The notes: generated by a model from the letters alone, not told the origin. Counted from the stretch's first letter, positions 1-9,631 are shown. The stretch: DNA of 64,000 nt from Thiolinea disciformis DSM 14473 (GCF_000371925.1 NZ_AQVE01000005.1:62001-126000); one strand, 5' to 3'. Translations and numbers: made by a program.

Positions 1-103
1 CTTGCGTTTGCTGACTGTCCACACGCCTAATCTCTCATCATTAAGCACGGAATTATAACAAGGCAAACTAATCAACAGTTAAATTAGGGTATTCAGGACT
101 GAC

Positions 104-850
104 TTAATTCACTTTGAGTGCACGACAACAACCACTTAAGGTATATTTATTAAAGCTGCCCTCGACTGAAAATGCCACTAAACGCCCCGAAATACTGCGG
201 CAAGTTTTGGTGTAGCGCAAGGTTAAGACTAATTTGCTCCATTGGTTCGCGCCGCGCACTTCGGTTTTTAATGCCACGCGATGATATTTTCCATGCTCTT
301 GATGCTTGGCCGTAATGGGCATACCTATTTTTGCGCCATCAATCGAACCGCTTAGCCATTGTGGCAATACATCCATTTTCCAACGAGGCGAACGGCCGGA
401 GCACTCCAAAATCCACATGCCGGTTTGACGGGTTTTCTGGATGCTGGGGTCTTCGAAGGTTTTTTTCAAAGCGTCTTGGTTCGTATCGACATTGGTGGCT
501 TTGGTGTCACTGGTTTTAGCGTCGGTTTTATCGCTCGCCGTACTTGCGCTAGTGAGATAACGTCGATTGACCCAGCCTGTCTTCCCCTGCCAGCGCGCTT
601 CAACCCAGGTTTGGCTAGCGACTTTTTTAGTCGCTCCGGTTAATTCAATGCCTGAAGCATCAGCAGGAATGCGCACTTTCACGCTAGCCGAAGTGTTTGG
701 CTCCGCACGCATATTTAAGATATCGCCCGCTTTAATCTGGGTGACTTGATACGTAACGGCGGCGCTGACCGAGGGGTGAAGCCACAGACTCAATACCACT
801 ACGCCACACTGCAACAGCTGCTTATTATTAAACCCAGTGTTGGTTAACAT
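104..850 (-). CDS. Secreted SH3-domain protein with four-Cys C-terminal domain
   Basis: 248 aa. A signal peptide is visible (hydrophobic stretch about residues 12-30, likely cleavage after SVSA). A bacterial SH3-like domain follows (about 35-100), with the family landmarks LNMRAEPN and GWVNRRYL. A Thr/Ser/Asp/Lys-rich linker leads to a C-terminal domain (about 145-248) with WILECSG, TKTCRS and a terminal SGCCR. That last domain resembles COG3650/META-like periplasmic domains (G-x-x-P-x-W start, GC-C-R end); this match is from memory. The same domain ends the gene just upstream (871-1434), so the two are tandem paralogues, 20 bp apart and probably co-transcribed. The four cysteines likely form disulfides in the periplasm. 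SH3 domains of this kind often bind peptidoglycan or peptides. Exact function unknown. No clear Shine-Dalgarno precedes this ATG. Confidence 0.75.
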   Translation of the reverse strand: MLTNTGFNNKQLLQCGVVVLSLWLHPSVSAAVTYQVTQIKAGDILNMRAEPNTSASVKVRIPADASGIELTGATKKVASQTWVEARWQGKTGWVNRRYLTSASTASDKTDAKTSDTKATNVDTNQDALKKTFEDPSIQKTRQTGMWILECSGRSPRWKMDVLPQWLSGSIDGAKIGMPITAKHQEHGKYHRVALKTEVRGANQWSKLVLTLRYTKTCRSISGRLVAFSVEGSFNKYTLSGCCRALKVN

Positions 851-870
851 GATTAGTGTTTAAAAATGGT

Positions 871-1434
871 TTAATAAACACGCACTGAGCGGCAGCAACC
901 TCTGACCGATTGACCGTTAATAGTCCCCTTCGCGCTAAAAGGCATACTGCGACACGCGCGGGTATAGCGTAAGGTTAAACCGATTCTACCGCCGTCGCCT
1001 GCGCCATTAACCACGGTTTTTAAGGCAACATTATTTCTGCCGTGGGCCTGCGATTTGCCAGTGATAGGAACGCTCACTTTTTGACCGCTTAACGTCCCTG
1101 AGAGCCAATTTGATAATACTTCCACTTTCCAACTCGGCGAACTCCCCCCGCAACGCAATACCCATCCCCGCGCAGGCCCACCTTTCTTAATAGGCTTCGG
1201 GGCTTTAGTGGATTTAGTTTTTGCTTTGTTATTAGCCACTTTCGTGATTTTCGCTTGGGATGACTTTTGTACTTCACGCGCGACTATTGTCCCTTGGGCA
1301 CTGGGTGCGGCTTTGGTGCCATAAGGGGCTTGATTGGCGCTAAACGCGCTTGGGCTCAAGCAGAGCAAGCTAGCCAGTAGGAGGCGTGGTAGTATCCGTG
1401 CGGGGATACGCTGATAGTGAGTAAAACGCAACAT
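871..1434 (-). CDS. Secreted protein with four-Cys (GCCR) C-terminal domain
   Basis: 187 aa. The N-terminus has a basic region and hydrophobic core (ILPRLLLASLLCLSPSAFSA), so it is likely exported. A Lys/Thr/Ala-rich low-complexity segment (about 40-85) precedes a C-terminal domain (about 88-187) that closely matches the C-terminal domain of the downstream gene: WVLRCGGSSPSW, RYTRACRS and GCCRSVRVY align with its WILECSG, RYTKTCRS and GCCRALKVN. Unlike its neighbour it has no SH3 domain. The start has a reasonable ribosome site (AGAGG, about 6 nt before ATG). It is the first gene of a two-gene minus-strand unit and is divergent from the restriction-modification gene. Function unknown. Confidence 0.7.
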   Translation of the reverse strand: MLRFTHYQRIPARILPRLLLASLLCLSPSAFSANQAPYGTKAAPSAQGTIVAREVQKSSQAKITKVANNKAKTKSTKAPKPIKKGGPARGWVLRCGGSSPSWKVEVLSNWLSGTLSGQKVSVPITGKSQAHGRNNVALKTVVNGAGDGGRIGLTLRYTRACRSMPFSAKGTINGQSVRGCCRSVRVY

Positions 1435-1622
1435 AACAGCCTCTTAACTCCTGATAATTAAGAATAATTCCTTTTTTCACAGTGTAGTCAAGCACTTGCT
1501 AAATCGCTTAGCATTTACCCTAAACGGCTAGAAAACCTTAATAATTGGTTATAAGCCTAGCTGCAAGCAGGGAGATGCTTTACATTGCGGCTGGTGAATT
1601 TTTATTAAATAAAGGGCTTGGC

Positions 1623-4600
1623 ATGGTGGTTAATACCGATTTATCCGTTCAAAGCTTTATTCAACGCTGGCAAGGTAAAACCGGTTCAGAAAAAGCGAAC
1701 TATCAATTATTTCTCACCGAGCTTTGTGAATTATTAGCGGTTGACAAGCCTGAGCCTGCGCAAAACGATAATAAGCAAAATGCCTATGTGTTCGAGCGGC
1801 GCGTGGATATGTTTGATTCCAGCGGTAAATCCAATCCGGGCTTTATTGATTTATATAAGCGCGATAGCTTTGTGTTGGAAGCGAAATCAACGGGCAAGAA
1901 AGTCGGTTCGGGTGGTTTGGATGTGGCACTGGAGCGCGCTTATAACCAAGCAGAAGGCTATATTAAAAACCTGCCGAGTTTTGAAAAGAAGCCACCGTTT
2001 TTAATCGTGACCGATGTTGGGCATGTCTTGCAGGTGTATAGCGAATTCACCTGCTCGGGTTCGACTTATACCGCGTTTCCTGATCAGAACTCGTTTCGGA
2101 TTCAATTAGCGGATTTAGCTAAGCCTGAAATTCGGGAACGTTTGCGCTTGATTTGGCTTGATCCGCATAGCCTTGACCCCTCCAAGAAAGCTGCGTTAGT
2201 CACTCGTGCGATTGCCACACATTTAGCGGGTTTAGCCAAATCCTTAGAACAAGCGCATACCCCCGAACAAGTGGGCACGTTTTTAATGCGCTGCTTATTC
2301 ACCATGTTTGCGGAAGATGTCGGTTTATTGCCGGAAAAACTGTTCACCCAATTATTGGAGCGCTTAAAAGACAAGCCTGAAAGCTGTGCACCTGCCTTGA
2401 AGAATCTATGGAGCTTGATGGACACAGGTGGATTTGAAGGCGTAACAATGGAGCAAATTCGACGCTTCAATGGCGGTTTATTTGCGCAAGCGGATGCGCT
2501 GCCTTTGAATAAAGAACAGATTGAATTATTGCTCAAAGCCTCGCTCTCCGATTGGCGTTTTGTTGAACCCGCTATTTTCGGGACTTTATTGGAGCGTGCT
2601 TTAAACCCCAAAGAGCGGCATAAACTCGGCGCGCATTATACGCCGCGTGCCTATGTGGAACGTTTGGTGTTTCCCACCGTGATTGAGCCATTGCGTGAGG
2701 AATGGAAAAATGTGCAAGCCGCTGCGGTGTTATTGGAGCAGCAAAAACCCAGCAAAAAAACTAAAAAGCACAGTGAAGCGATTGCGTTAGTGCGTGCCTT
2801 TCATACTAAATTGTGCGGCTTGCGCATTCTGGATCCGGCTTGTGGGTCGGGGAATTTTTTGTATGTGACCTTGGAGCACATGAAAAAGCTGGAAGGCGAA
2901 ATTCTCGACTTTTTGCAGCAATTAGGCTTTGCGCAAACCTCCTTGGAAATGGAAAGTGTGTCGGTCAATCCACAGCAGTTTTTAGGGATTGAGGTGAATC
3001 CGCGTGCGGCAAAAATTGCCGAAATGGTGTTGTGGATTGGGTATTTGCAATGGCATTTCCGCACGCATGGCAATGTCGCCCCGCCTGAGCCGATTTTGCG
3101 TGATTTTCATAATATTGAATGTCGGGATGCGGTATTGGCGTGGGAGGCGATTGAGCCGGAATTGGATGAATCGGGTAAGCCTGTCACGCGCTGGAATGGG
3201 GTGAGTATGAAGGTGCATCTGGTGACGGGAAAGGATGTGCCGGATGATGCGGCGCGTGTACCTGTGTGGCGTTATGTGCAGCCGCGTAAGGCGGAATGGC
3301 CTAAGGCGGATTTTATTGTGGGGAATCCGCCGTTTATTGGGAAGTTAAATATGCGCTCAGCTTTGGGAGATGGTTATGTTGAAGCTTTGCGTGATACATG
3401 GAAGGAAATACCTGATTCAGCGGATTTTGTAATGTATTGGTGGCATCACGCAGCAGAAACGGTACGTTTAGGACAAGCACAGCGTTTTGGTTTTATTACA
3501 ACGAATAGCCTGCGACAAACCTTTAATAGGCGTGTGGTACAAGCGCAATTGGAAGCAAAAGAGCCGTTGTCCTTGATTTTTGCAATTCCTGATCATCCTT
3601 GGGTGGATAGTGTGGATGGTGCAGCGGTACGAATAGCGATGACGGTAGGTAAGAAAGGCAAGGAAAATGGGCTTTTATCTTCAGTAATCAAAGAATATTT
3701 ACTTGATGATGAAACTAAGCAAATAGAGATTTCTACAAAACTAGGAGTACTAAATGCAAACTTAAGTACGGGCGCAGATATATCAGCTTCTCAAAAATTG
3801 CTATCGAATGCACAATTAGCTAATACAGGATTCATTTTGGGTGGCAGAGGGTTTGTTGTTGATAAAAATGAATACCAAGATTTAGTTAAAAGAAATAAAA
3901 ATATACAAGCATTTATATTTCCTCTATTGAATGGAAACGATGTTTTAGGGAAGCCACGTTATTTCCATGTAATTGATGCTTACGGTTTTTCTTCTGATGA
4001 ATTAGCGATCTTAGTACCTGAACTATGGCAGTTACTCAAAGAACGAGTTTATCCAGAGCGACAAATTAATCCAGATCCTAAAGTTAAAGCTAATTGGTGG
4101 CTTTTTCGACGAAGTAATGAACAACTAAGAATGTTGATCAAAAACATACCAAAATTTATTGTTACTGCTGAAACCGCTAAACATAGAGTATTTAGCTTCG
4201 TTGATGCTGGCATAAAACCAGAACACCGCTTGGTAGTTTTTGGATTTCCTGATAGTGTACAATTAGGTTATTTATCTAGCCGCATTCACTTACTATGGGC
4301 GTTTAATGCTGGTTCTACATTAGAAGATCGTCCTGTCTATAACAAAACCATATGCTTTGAAACCTTCCCCTTCCCAACGCCCACCGAAGCCCAAAAAACC
4401 CAAATCCGCAACCTAGCCGAACAACTTGACGCCCACCGCAAACGTCAACAAGCCGCTCATCCTGAACTTACTCTCACCAATATGTACAACGTCTTGGAAA
4501 AATTACGCCTTGAACAAGCCCTCAATGACAAAGAAAAAATCACCCACCAACAAGGCTTAATCACCATTCTCAAAGAACTCCACGACGAACTCGACCGCGC

Positions 4601-5075
4601 CGTATTTGAAGCCTATGGCTGGAATGATCTCGCCGAACAACTGGTTGGCAAAGCCGGAGCAACCACCCCGTTACCCGACAAACCCGAAGCACAAGCCCAA
4701 GCCGAAGAAGAACTCTTAAGCCGCTTAGTCGCCTTAAATGCCGAACGCGCTGCCGAAGAAGCCCAAGGCTTGATTCGCTGGTTACGCCCAGAATTCCAAG
4801 CGCCACAAGCGCAAATCGTGCAGCAAACTGAATTGCAAGTGGACAGCGAAGAAAGTAACGAAGCGCCAACACCGGAACCAGCTAGCAAATGCACATGGCC
4901 GAAAGCACTGCCCGCCCAATTCAAACTGGTACGCGACTTATTGAGCCAGCCAAAAACCTTAAGCGAACTCAATAAATACTTTAAAACGCCGCCAAAAATG
5001 CTGGAAGACGTCGTGGAAACCTTATGCGCGATGGGTAATGTTCAGCTTGAGCAAAATCGTTACAGGCTAATTTAA
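1623..5075 (+). CDS. Type IIG (MmeI-like) restriction-modification fusion enzyme
   Basis: 1150 aa from the ATG at 1623, which has an AGGG site about 7 nt upstream and matches where homologues begin; the frame stays open upstream to a TTG at 1545. One chain carries nuclease, N6-adenine methyltransferase and target recognition. The N-terminus shows a PD-(D/E)XK-type nuclease signature (D76 ... E86-A-K88). S-adenosylmethionine motif I is DPACGSG (404-410) and catalytic motif IV is NPPF (568-571), as in adenine-N6 enzymes. Residues about 670-905 are the likely target recognition region; the DNA there (about 3640-4330) is visibly more A+T-rich than both flanks, which suggests a swapped specificity cassette. 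The C-terminus is Glu/Ala/Gln-rich. It stands alone, without separate R, M or S genes, as expected for type IIG. Likely phage defence. Confidence 0.85.
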   Translation: MVVNTDLSVQSFIQRWQGKTGSEKANYQLFLTELCELLAVDKPEPAQNDNKQNAYVFERRVDMFDSSGKSNPGFIDLYKRDSFVLEAKSTGKKVGSGGLDVALERAYNQAEGYIKNLPSFEKKPPFLIVTDVGHVLQVYSEFTCSGSTYTAFPDQNSFRIQLADLAKPEIRERLRLIWLDPHSLDPSKKAALVTRAIATHLAGLAKSLEQAHTPEQVGTFLMRCLFTMFAEDVGLLPEKLFTQLLERLKDKPESCAPALKNLWSLMDTGGFEGVTMEQIRRFNGGLFAQADALPLNKEQIELLLKASLSDWRFVEPAIFGTLLERALNPKERHKLGAHYTPRAYVERLVFPTVIEPLREEWKNVQAAAVLLEQQKPSKKTKKHSEAIALVRAFHTKLCGLRILDPACGSGNFLYVTLEHMKKLEGEILDFLQQLGFAQTSLEMESVSVNPQQFLGIEVNPRAAKIAEMVLWIGYLQWHFRTHGNVAPPEPILRDFHNIECRDAVLAWEAIEPELDESGKPVTRWNGVSMKVHLVTGKDVPDDAARVPVWRYVQPRKAEWPKADFIVGNPPFIGKLNMRSALGDGYVEALRDTWKEIPDSADFVMYWWHHAAETVRLGQAQRFGFITTNSLRQTFNRRVVQAQLEAKEPLSLIFAIPDHPWVDSVDGAAVRIAMTVGKKGKENGLLSSVIKEYLLDDETKQIEISTKLGVLNANLSTGADISASQKLLSNAQLANTGFILGGRGFVVDKNEYQDLVKRNKNIQAFIFPLLNGNDVLGKPRYFHVIDAYGFSSDELAILVPELWQLLKERVYPERQINPDPKVKANWWLFRRSNEQLRMLIKNIPKFIVTAETAKHRVFSFVDAGIKPEHRLVVFGFPDSVQLGYLSSRIHLLWAFNAGSTLEDRPVYNKTICFETFPFPTPTEAQKTQIRNLAEQLDAHRKRQQAAHPELTLTNMYNVLEKLRLEQALNDKEKITHQQGLITILKELHDELDRAVFEAYGWNDLAEQLVGKAGATTPLPDKPEAQAQAEEELLSRLVALNAERAAEEAQGLIRWLRPEFQAPQAQIVQQTELQVDSEESNEAPTPEPASKCTWPKALPAQFKLVRDLLSQPKTLSELNKYFKTPPKMLEDVVETLCAMGNVQLEQNRYRLI

Positions 5076-5124
5076 GCGCTATAGCCTACAGTTAAGGTGT
5101 ATATAACAAGGAAGGATGTATACC

Positions 5125-5829
5125 ATGCGCATTAACTATTTTTTGATCGCGTTGAGTTGCAGTTTACTGGCAGCTTGTGGGGACAAATCAGAGAAGACTG
5201 AATCCACGTCAGCCACCGTTGTGAATACAGCGAATGCTAGCGGCATCATGCCACCCAACACACCTGTCACCAGCCCAAGCACAACGCCCGCGACTCCGCC
5301 TGCGCCCCCACCTGTAACGCTGGATAAACCTGCAATAGCAGGTACTGCTTGTCCCGTGGATAGTGTGACATCAGAACTTCAAGCCAATCAAGACAGTTTA
5401 AAAATTAACATTCCAGAAATAGTCATCGGCATAAAACCGGGCTTATCGGGAAATGTGAACTGTAATATCGCTATTCCAGTGCGAGTTGCGCAAGGCTATC
5501 AGGTCGCAGTCATGCCATTGCGGTTTAGCGGCACTTTCAACAGCACTAATCTAAAGATCCTCATACAACGCTCTTATTTCCTCGCAGGCGATGCTGGGAT
5601 CACACAAACCAGCACGCTCACAGCCGATGCCAATAAACAATTTGATATAAGCGACACGATCAATCCAGACGATGCCTCACATTGGACGAAATGCGGCGAA
5701 GACGCGAATTTGCGCGCCAATGTGCGACTGATGACACGAAGTGGGCAAGGTGAAGCGAAAGTGACTATCCAATCGACTGATACTGCCGACCCCCGTTTAT
5801 TTAAACTGGTCTATCGTGCTTGTCAGTAG
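5125..5829 (+). CDS. Putative lipoprotein of unknown function
   Basis: 234 aa from the ATG at 5125. I chose this start because GGAAGG (5110-5115) is 9 nt upstream, whereas it abuts the in-frame ATG at 5116. A lipobox, LLAAC, places the lipidated Cys at residue 18. A low-complexity Ser/Thr/Pro linker (about 25-70, including TPPAPPP) follows, then a globular region with four more cysteines (near TACPV, VNCNI, TKCGE, YRACQ). This fits an outer-membrane or periplasm-anchored lipoprotein with two disulfides. I recognise no family. The stop codon directly abuts the stop of the convergent EamA gene with no space for a terminator. Confidence 0.65.
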   Translation: MRINYFLIALSCSLLAACGDKSEKTESTSATVVNTANASGIMPPNTPVTSPSTTPATPPAPPPVTLDKPAIAGTACPVDSVTSELQANQDSLKINIPEIVIGIKPGLSGNVNCNIAIPVRVAQGYQVAVMPLRFSGTFNSTNLKILIQRSYFLAGDAGITQTSTLTADANKQFDISDTINPDDASHWTKCGEDANLRANVRLMTRSGQGEAKVTIQSTDTADPRLFKLVYRACQ

Positions 5830-6747
5830 TTAGTGTGGCGAGGGTGGCGCTGCATTGCGTGAGCGCCACGAATACAGGAGCGACCAAAAGGAACGCCAGC
5901 GACTCAATAACACTGCGCCAAAGATCAAGCAGCAGCCGAGTATTTGCACAGCGCTCATGCTTTCGCCAAACCACGCCGCCGCCAACAATGCCACCCAAAC
6001 AGGTTCCAAAGACATGATTAACCCTACATGGCTAGCAGGCGCTAAGCCTTGTGCTTTGGTTTGCAGAATGAAACGGCCACAGGTAGAAATCAGAATACTT
6101 AACGCCAACCACCCCCATAAAGCGATGGGTTGTTGAAAGTTCCACGTTTCAAGTAGCGCTGATACGGTCAGTGTAATGACGCCCACTACGATTAATTGCA
6201 GCGCGGTGAGCGCTAATAAGGGCAAACGATACGCCGCTTGGCTGTTGAGATTGAAATACACCGCAAACACAACCGCACCCAACAAATAGGCTATTTCACC
6301 CACACCTAGCGCAACATGATTTTCTAAAAATAATAACGCCATCCCCAGCAGCGCCAACGGCAAAGATAGCCAAATCATGCGATTCGGTTTTTCACCAAAA
6401 GCCAAGGCCACTACCGGCACAAGCACCACGCTTAGACTATTTAAAAACGCTCCCACCCCTAAATGCTCTGAATGTGCCAAGCCATAAATCCATAGCATCA
6501 TCCCCAATGCAAACATCGCCCCAACACTGCTTAAGCGTTGAATATCCTTGCTTGAAAGCGCACGCAGCGCTGACCACGCAAATGGTAATAAAATAAAGCC
6601 CGCCACGAGAAAGCGCAGCCCAATAAATAATAGCGGCGATAAACCCGCTAGCACTTCTTTGGAAAAAATCCAACCAAGCGATGCCAAGAGTGTGGCACTT
6701 AAAATATAGACATCAGCACGCCAATGCGAAGGGGAAGTGGAACTCAT
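5830..6747 (-). CDS. EamA/DMT-family transporter
   Basis: 305 aa. The sequence is an almost continuous run of about ten hydrophobic helices in two repeats (about 12-140 and 155-290), the layout of EamA (DUF6, RhaT-like) exporters in the drug/metabolite transporter superfamily. Recognisable pieces are the first helix with SATLLASLGWIFSKE and the second-repeat segment with ASHVGLIMSLEPVWVALLA. Substrate cannot be told from sequence; relatives export amino acids or other small metabolites. It lies 81 bp downstream of tadA on the same strand, with a terminator-like hairpin between, so it probably has its own promoter. It converges with the upstream lipoprotein gene, stop codon to stop codon. Confidence 0.85.
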   Translation of the reverse strand: MSSTSPSHWRADVYILSATLLASLGWIFSKEVLAGLSPLLFIGLRFLVAGFILLPFAWSALRALSSKDIQRLSSVGAMFALGMMLWIYGLAHSEHLGVGAFLNSLSVVLVPVVALAFGEKPNRMIWLSLPLALLGMALLFLENHVALGVGEIAYLLGAVVFAVYFNLNSQAAYRLPLLALTALQLIVVGVITLTVSALLETWNFQQPIALWGWLALSILISTCGRFILQTKAQGLAPASHVGLIMSLEPVWVALLAAAWFGESMSAVQILGCCLIFGAVLLSRWRSFWSLLYSWRSRNAAPPSPH

Positions 6748-6766
6748 GAAGCAACTAACCTGTCGG

Positions 6767-6798
6767 AAAAGCCGCGCATAGTGCGCCGAATGCGCGGC
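6767..6798 (-). terminator. Rho-independent terminator of tadA
   Basis: A perfect 9-bp G+C-rich stem (6771-6779 with 6790-6798, GCCGCGCAT/ATGCGCGGC) and a 10-nt loop. Read on the minus strand it is followed by TTTT (6770-6767). It sits just after the tadA stop and before the EamA gene, so it likely ends tadA transcription. Confidence 0.7.
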
Positions 6799-6828
6799 TA
6801 ATGCGAGTACTGAATGAATACACTAGAA

Positions 6829-7380
<552 letters not shown>

Positions 7381-7440
7381 CTATACTCTATATTAAACTA
7401 TTTACCACGAAACCCACGATACTTAGCATCAGGAGGATGT

Positions 7441-9096
7441 ATGCCGAACGGTTCGGATGCCAATAACGAAGCAGCGCTTAATCAACGCTTAGCAGCTTTT
7501 GATAATAACCCCGTTGCATTCATGAACGAAGCGCCCCCTAAATACGATGAACATGGCAAGGCTATTGCGGGTAGCTCCTTGTTTTCCGCCAAAGCGATTC
7601 AGCAAAAAGTCTATCTTAGCGCACGCGACCAACAGCGCGAACAAGCTTTAGCGGATGGGCCCAGAATTGGGACACGCGCAGCAGCAGCATCGAATGATTT
7701 AGCCGCGAATCTGGTGGATGAATTACGCTACAAAAAACTGCAAGACATGGAAAGCGCCAAACTTAAGACTGCTAAATTAGCAGAGCAACCGTGGTCGGAT
7801 GATTATTGGGCGATTTATAAAGGCAGTTTGGGCGCACGCTATGGCGATCCACGCTTTCCCGATACGGAAAACTGGAAGACTAATTACACTTATATTCAAA
7901 CCAATAAAGCAGCGGATATTCTGAAGAGTGGAAGCGCAGCACGCATTAATCAACTCTCCCCGTCTGAAAAGTACGATGCGCTGATTGGCGACAATACTGG
8001 CACACTCACGAAGCTGATGTGGGCGGAAGGTCAATCATTTTATGATGCAAATGGCTCAGTAGAAACGTGGATGGGCTTATGTCACGGTTGGGCAGTCGCC
8101 GCTTATATGCTACCACGCCCCAAAACTAGCGTTACTTTATTCACGCCCAGCAATATAGCGATTAAATTTTTTCCTGCGGACATTAAAGCCTTAGCCACTT
8201 TACTGTGGGCGAATGTACCAGGGACTTCGCGCTTTATTGGTGGGCGTTGCAATGATCAAAATCCCAAAACCGACCCCGCCACGGGACGCATTACCTCAGA
8301 ACAGTGTTTTGATACCAATCCGGGCACTTGGCATTTAGCTGTGGTCAATCAGATTGGCTTAGGCAAGCGTAGTTTTGTATTGGACGCTACTTTTGACTAT
8401 GAGGTCTGGAATCAGCCTATACTGGGTTATAGCTATACCTACTTTAATCCGCAAACCCGCCGCGCTACGAATACGCTTGCGGAAGCGAAAGTTGCTGTTA
8501 ATGCTTTCACGAATGACAAATTTAAACGTTTCCGTAGTGCCAATGCTCGCGCTATTGTCGGTATATCAATGACTGTTTCTTACATGGTGGAAACCACTCC
8601 ACTACAGCGAGATACCGATGCCGCCACTATGGATGCCATTCAGCAAGTTGTTTATGAATACGATTTAGAACTGGATGCGAGTGATGTCATTATTGGTGGA
8701 GAATGGTATCGCAATCGTCATCCGGATTTTTTATGGACACCCGTGAAGAACGTGAAGGCACAAACGCGCTTTGAGAATAATGCGAGTGGAACTTGGAACA
8801 CACGCCAAGCACTACCTCAAGCGTGGCGCACCGCTGCACTACAGGCAGCCAATCAACAACGTGCTCCCTTGAGTAAGATTGTTGAGCAATTACTAAGCTT
8901 ATCGAAAGAAACTAGCACTAGCCAACCGACTCCGCCTCCCTTACCTACCCCACCAAATCGCGGCACAGGCAGCTCGACACCGAGTACACCCCCAACAACA
9001 GGTGGCTCTAGCAATTCTACAACCACCCCAACACGCCCAAGCACTTCTGGAAATAGCTTTTTAGATTGGCTCAGAAGTTTTCTGAATAGGCGCTAA
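7441..9096 (+). CDS. Transglutaminase-elicitor-like (papain-fold) protein
   Basis: 551 aa; AGGAGG sits just upstream of the ATG, so the start is well supported. The core contains GLCHGWAVAA (C214-H215-G-W), GTWHLAVVN (H298) and FVLDATFDYEVW (D315). This spacing is consistent with the Cys-His-Asp triad of transglutaminase-like enzymes and resembles the TGase_elicitor family known from oomycete GP42 and some bacteria; the assignment is from motif memory. Residues 1-110 are charged and helical. From about 490 there is a Pro/Thr/Ser-rich tail, ending in a short amphipathic segment (NSFLDWLRSFLNRR). No signal peptide is visible, which is odd for a family expected to be secreted. It could crosslink or deamidate proteins, or act as a cysteine protease; the substrate is unknown. 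Confidence 0.6.
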   Translation: MPNGSDANNEAALNQRLAAFDNNPVAFMNEAPPKYDEHGKAIAGSSLFSAKAIQQKVYLSARDQQREQALADGPRIGTRAAAASNDLAANLVDELRYKKLQDMESAKLKTAKLAEQPWSDDYWAIYKGSLGARYGDPRFPDTENWKTNYTYIQTNKAADILKSGSAARINQLSPSEKYDALIGDNTGTLTKLMWAEGQSFYDANGSVETWMGLCHGWAVAAYMLPRPKTSVTLFTPSNIAIKFFPADIKALATLLWANVPGTSRFIGGRCNDQNPKTDPATGRITSEQCFDTNPGTWHLAVVNQIGLGKRSFVLDATFDYEVWNQPILGYSYTYFNPQTRRATNTLAEAKVAVNAFTNDKFKRFRSANARAIVGISMTVSYMVETTPLQRDTDAATMDAIQQVVYEYDLELDASDVIIGGEWYRNRHPDFLWTPVKNVKAQTRFENNASGTWNTRQALPQAWRTAALQAANQQRAPLSKIVEQLLSLSKETSTSQPTPPPLPTPPNRGTGSSTPSTPPTTGGSSNSTTTPTRPSTSGNSFLDWLRSFLNRR

Positions 9097-9110
9097 TACT
9101 ATTCCGAAAG

Positions 9111-9136
9111 CCTGTAGGGACTTAAATCCCTACGGG
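9111..9136. terminator. Bidirectional terminator hairpin between convergent genes
   Basis: CCTGTAGGGA (9111-9120) pairs with TCCCTACGGG (9127-9136), ten base pairs with one wobble and a 6-nt loop. It lies between the ends of the transglutaminase-like gene and the Rrf2 gene and overlaps the last codons of the latter. There is no long T-run, so strength is uncertain. Confidence 0.5.
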
Positions 9137-9631
9137 CTGCGGCATCCCTAAACCACGAGCAGGGAACATACGCGCAATTAAGCTGGCTGTTGTGCCAGCA
9201 CGATAAGCAGGTTCTACTTTCTGATGCTTACGCGTTAAACTATCTAACGTAATACCATCTAAAAATTCAAATACCTGTTCATCCAAACTATCTAGCATCA
9301 TGGAAACCGCCAGATTTTCTGCGCCTTCTTGTTTTTTACTACCCGCTTTAGCGACTAATTCTTCTTCATCTTCGCCCGTTTCAATAGCCTGTACAATCTG
9401 TGCAATGGTAATGCGGCTAGCTGGGCGGCCTAAACGATAACCACCGCCAGGACCACGAATACCCTCAACCAAACCGGCGTGGCGCAGCGCATAAAACAAC
9501 TGCTCCATATAAGACAATGAAATACCTTGTTCCTTGGCTAGATTACTCAGCCGCAGCACATTGCGATCATTGTGCAATGCGAGTGCCATCATCGCCATTA
9601 CCGCGCGTTGGCTTTGCGTTGTCAGTTTCAT
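9122..9631 (-). CDS. Rrf2/IscR-like transcriptional regulator lacking cluster cysteines
   Basis: 169 aa from the second of two tandem ATGs (9631), which is 5 nt from AGGAGG; the first (9634) is only 2 nt away. The winged helix-turn-helix (about 1-80) is clearly Rrf2 family: TTQSQRAVMAMMALAL, then GISLSYMEQLFYALRHAGLV, then the wing RGPGGGYRLGRP, as in IscR. IscR binds a [2Fe-2S] cluster through three cysteines around residues 92-104. Here that stretch is acidic and the whole protein has no cysteine, so it cannot bind a cluster in the IscR manner. It may be a cluster-independent repressor or sense something else. It is divergent from the NhaR-like gene, sharing an A+T-rich 140-bp promoter region. 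Confidence 0.85.
   Translation of the reverse strand: MKLTTQSQRAVMAMMALALHNDRNVLRLSNLAKEQGISLSYMEQLFYALRHAGLVEGIRGPGGGYRLGRPASRITIAQIVQAIETGEDEEELVAKAGSKKQEGAENLAVSMMLDSLDEQVFEFLDGITLDSLTRKHQKVEPAYRAGTTASLIARMFPARGLGMPQPVGI

Noticed and set aside
2102-2611. 169-codon minus-strand frame inside the type IIG gene
   Set aside because: Shadow frame; the plus strand carries conserved restriction-modification sequence.
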